From positions 1-6,540 of the forward strand of contig RZZF01000107.1 in NCBI GenBank assembly GCA_009929975.1: a stretch of 6,540 bases of DNA, written 5' to 3'. The notes beneath the pieces are model-generated. The model saw only the letters and a list, made by a program, of their open reading frames with translations. It did not search any database and had not been told where the DNA came from. Origin of the DNA: Clostridia bacterium (GTDB taxonomy: Bacteria > Bacillota > Clostridia > Saccharofermentanales > UBA5734). The position numbers and the translations under genes were made by a program. Of the stretch, positions 6,256 to 6,540 are shown piece after piece. Position 1 is the first letter of the stretch; each line of letters begins with the position of its first letter.

Positions 6256-6540
6256 TTACTCGACCGTCACACTTTTGGCCAGATTGCGTGGTTTGTCGAC
6301 ATCCAGGCCTTTGAGAACAGAGAAATAATACGCCATCAGCTGGGCCGGTGTCATCGCCAGTATCGGGGCCAGCAGCGGATCACAATCAGGAATCTCAATC
6401 ACCGTATCACAGACAGACGCCGCCCGCAGGCAGGATGGGCTGATAATACCCATTACGGTCGCGCCGCGCGTCTTCACTTCACGGATATTGCTGATCGTCT
6501 TGTCAAGCAGGTGAGGCTGGGTGATCGGACAGATGACCAG
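6256..6540 (-). CDS. glmS: Glutamine-fructose-6-phosphate aminotransferase, C-terminal part (gene runs off the window)
   Basis: C-terminal 94 residues of GlmS, the first enzyme of UDP-N-acetylglucosamine synthesis (fructose 6-phosphate plus glutamine to glucosamine 6-phosphate plus glutamate, cytoplasmic). The frame is open to the right edge, beginning LVICPITQPHLLDKTISNI, so the 5' part (glutaminase domain and most of the two SIS domains) lies outside. Visible signatures are KTISNIREVKTRGATVMGI of the second SIS domain, DPLLAPILAMTPAQLMAYY, and the invariant tail KGLDVDKPRNLAKSVTVE, which holds the C-terminal active-site loop (the C-tail between the two active sites). The TAA stop is at 6256-6258. 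A GTG at 6477 is internal and not a start. The gene is intact as far as seen. A glmS ribozyme, if present, would lie upstream and outside the window. Confidence 0.96.
   Translation of the reverse strand: MVICPITQPHLLDKTISNIREVKTRGATVMGIISPSCLRAASVCDTVIEIPDCDPLLAPILAMTPAQLMAYYFSVLKGLDVDKPRNLAKSVTVE

Overview
The window looks like chromosomal DNA from a Gram-positive Bacillota. The evidence is canonical AAGGAGG-type ribosome binding sites, a ytxH/ytxG-type stress gene pair, a membrane-anchored Amidase_3 hydrolase and intrinsic terminators. Base composition is moderate (about 50-55% GC by eye), so a mid-GC clostridial or erysipelotrichial lineage is plausible. The sequence alone does not fix the genus. 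Coding density is high, there are no gene-free stretches over 300 bases, and I see no tRNA, rRNA, insertion sequence, phage gene or CRISPR array.

Left part, + strand: (1) a long TspO/MBR-like (tryptophan-rich sensory protein) membrane protein whose 5' end lies outside the window; (2) a 167-base intergenic region with a strong extended -10 promoter and, just after the -10, a perfect palindrome resembling a Fur/PerR box; (3) a two-gene operon of a YtxH-domain protein and a DUF948 (YtxG-like) protein, which are the partners of the Bacillus ytxGHJ stress operon in swapped order. It ends at a hairpin with A and T tracts on its two sides that can terminate transcription in both directions.

Right part, - strand (reading right to left): the last 94 codons of glmS; a promoter; a 499-residue NAD/Mn-type family 4 glycoside hydrolase carrying the CHGV active-site motif linked to alpha-glucuronidases; 36 bases later a membrane-anchored N-acetylmuramoyl-L-alanine amidase with an unusually long insertion before its second zinc histidine; then the MgtE magnesium transporter, ending at the shared bidirectional terminator. 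The three complete minus-strand genes are closely spaced, with no terminator between them, and could form one transcript.

Functionally the right half combines amino-sugar supply (GlmS), sugar or uronide hydrolysis (GH4), cell-wall hydrolysis (amidase) and Mg2+ uptake (MgtE). The left half holds envelope or stress proteins. I see no clearly new defence or mobile system. The points most worth following up are the Fur/PerR-like operator at ytxH, the CHGV motif of an orphan GH4 enzyme, and the amidase insertion.
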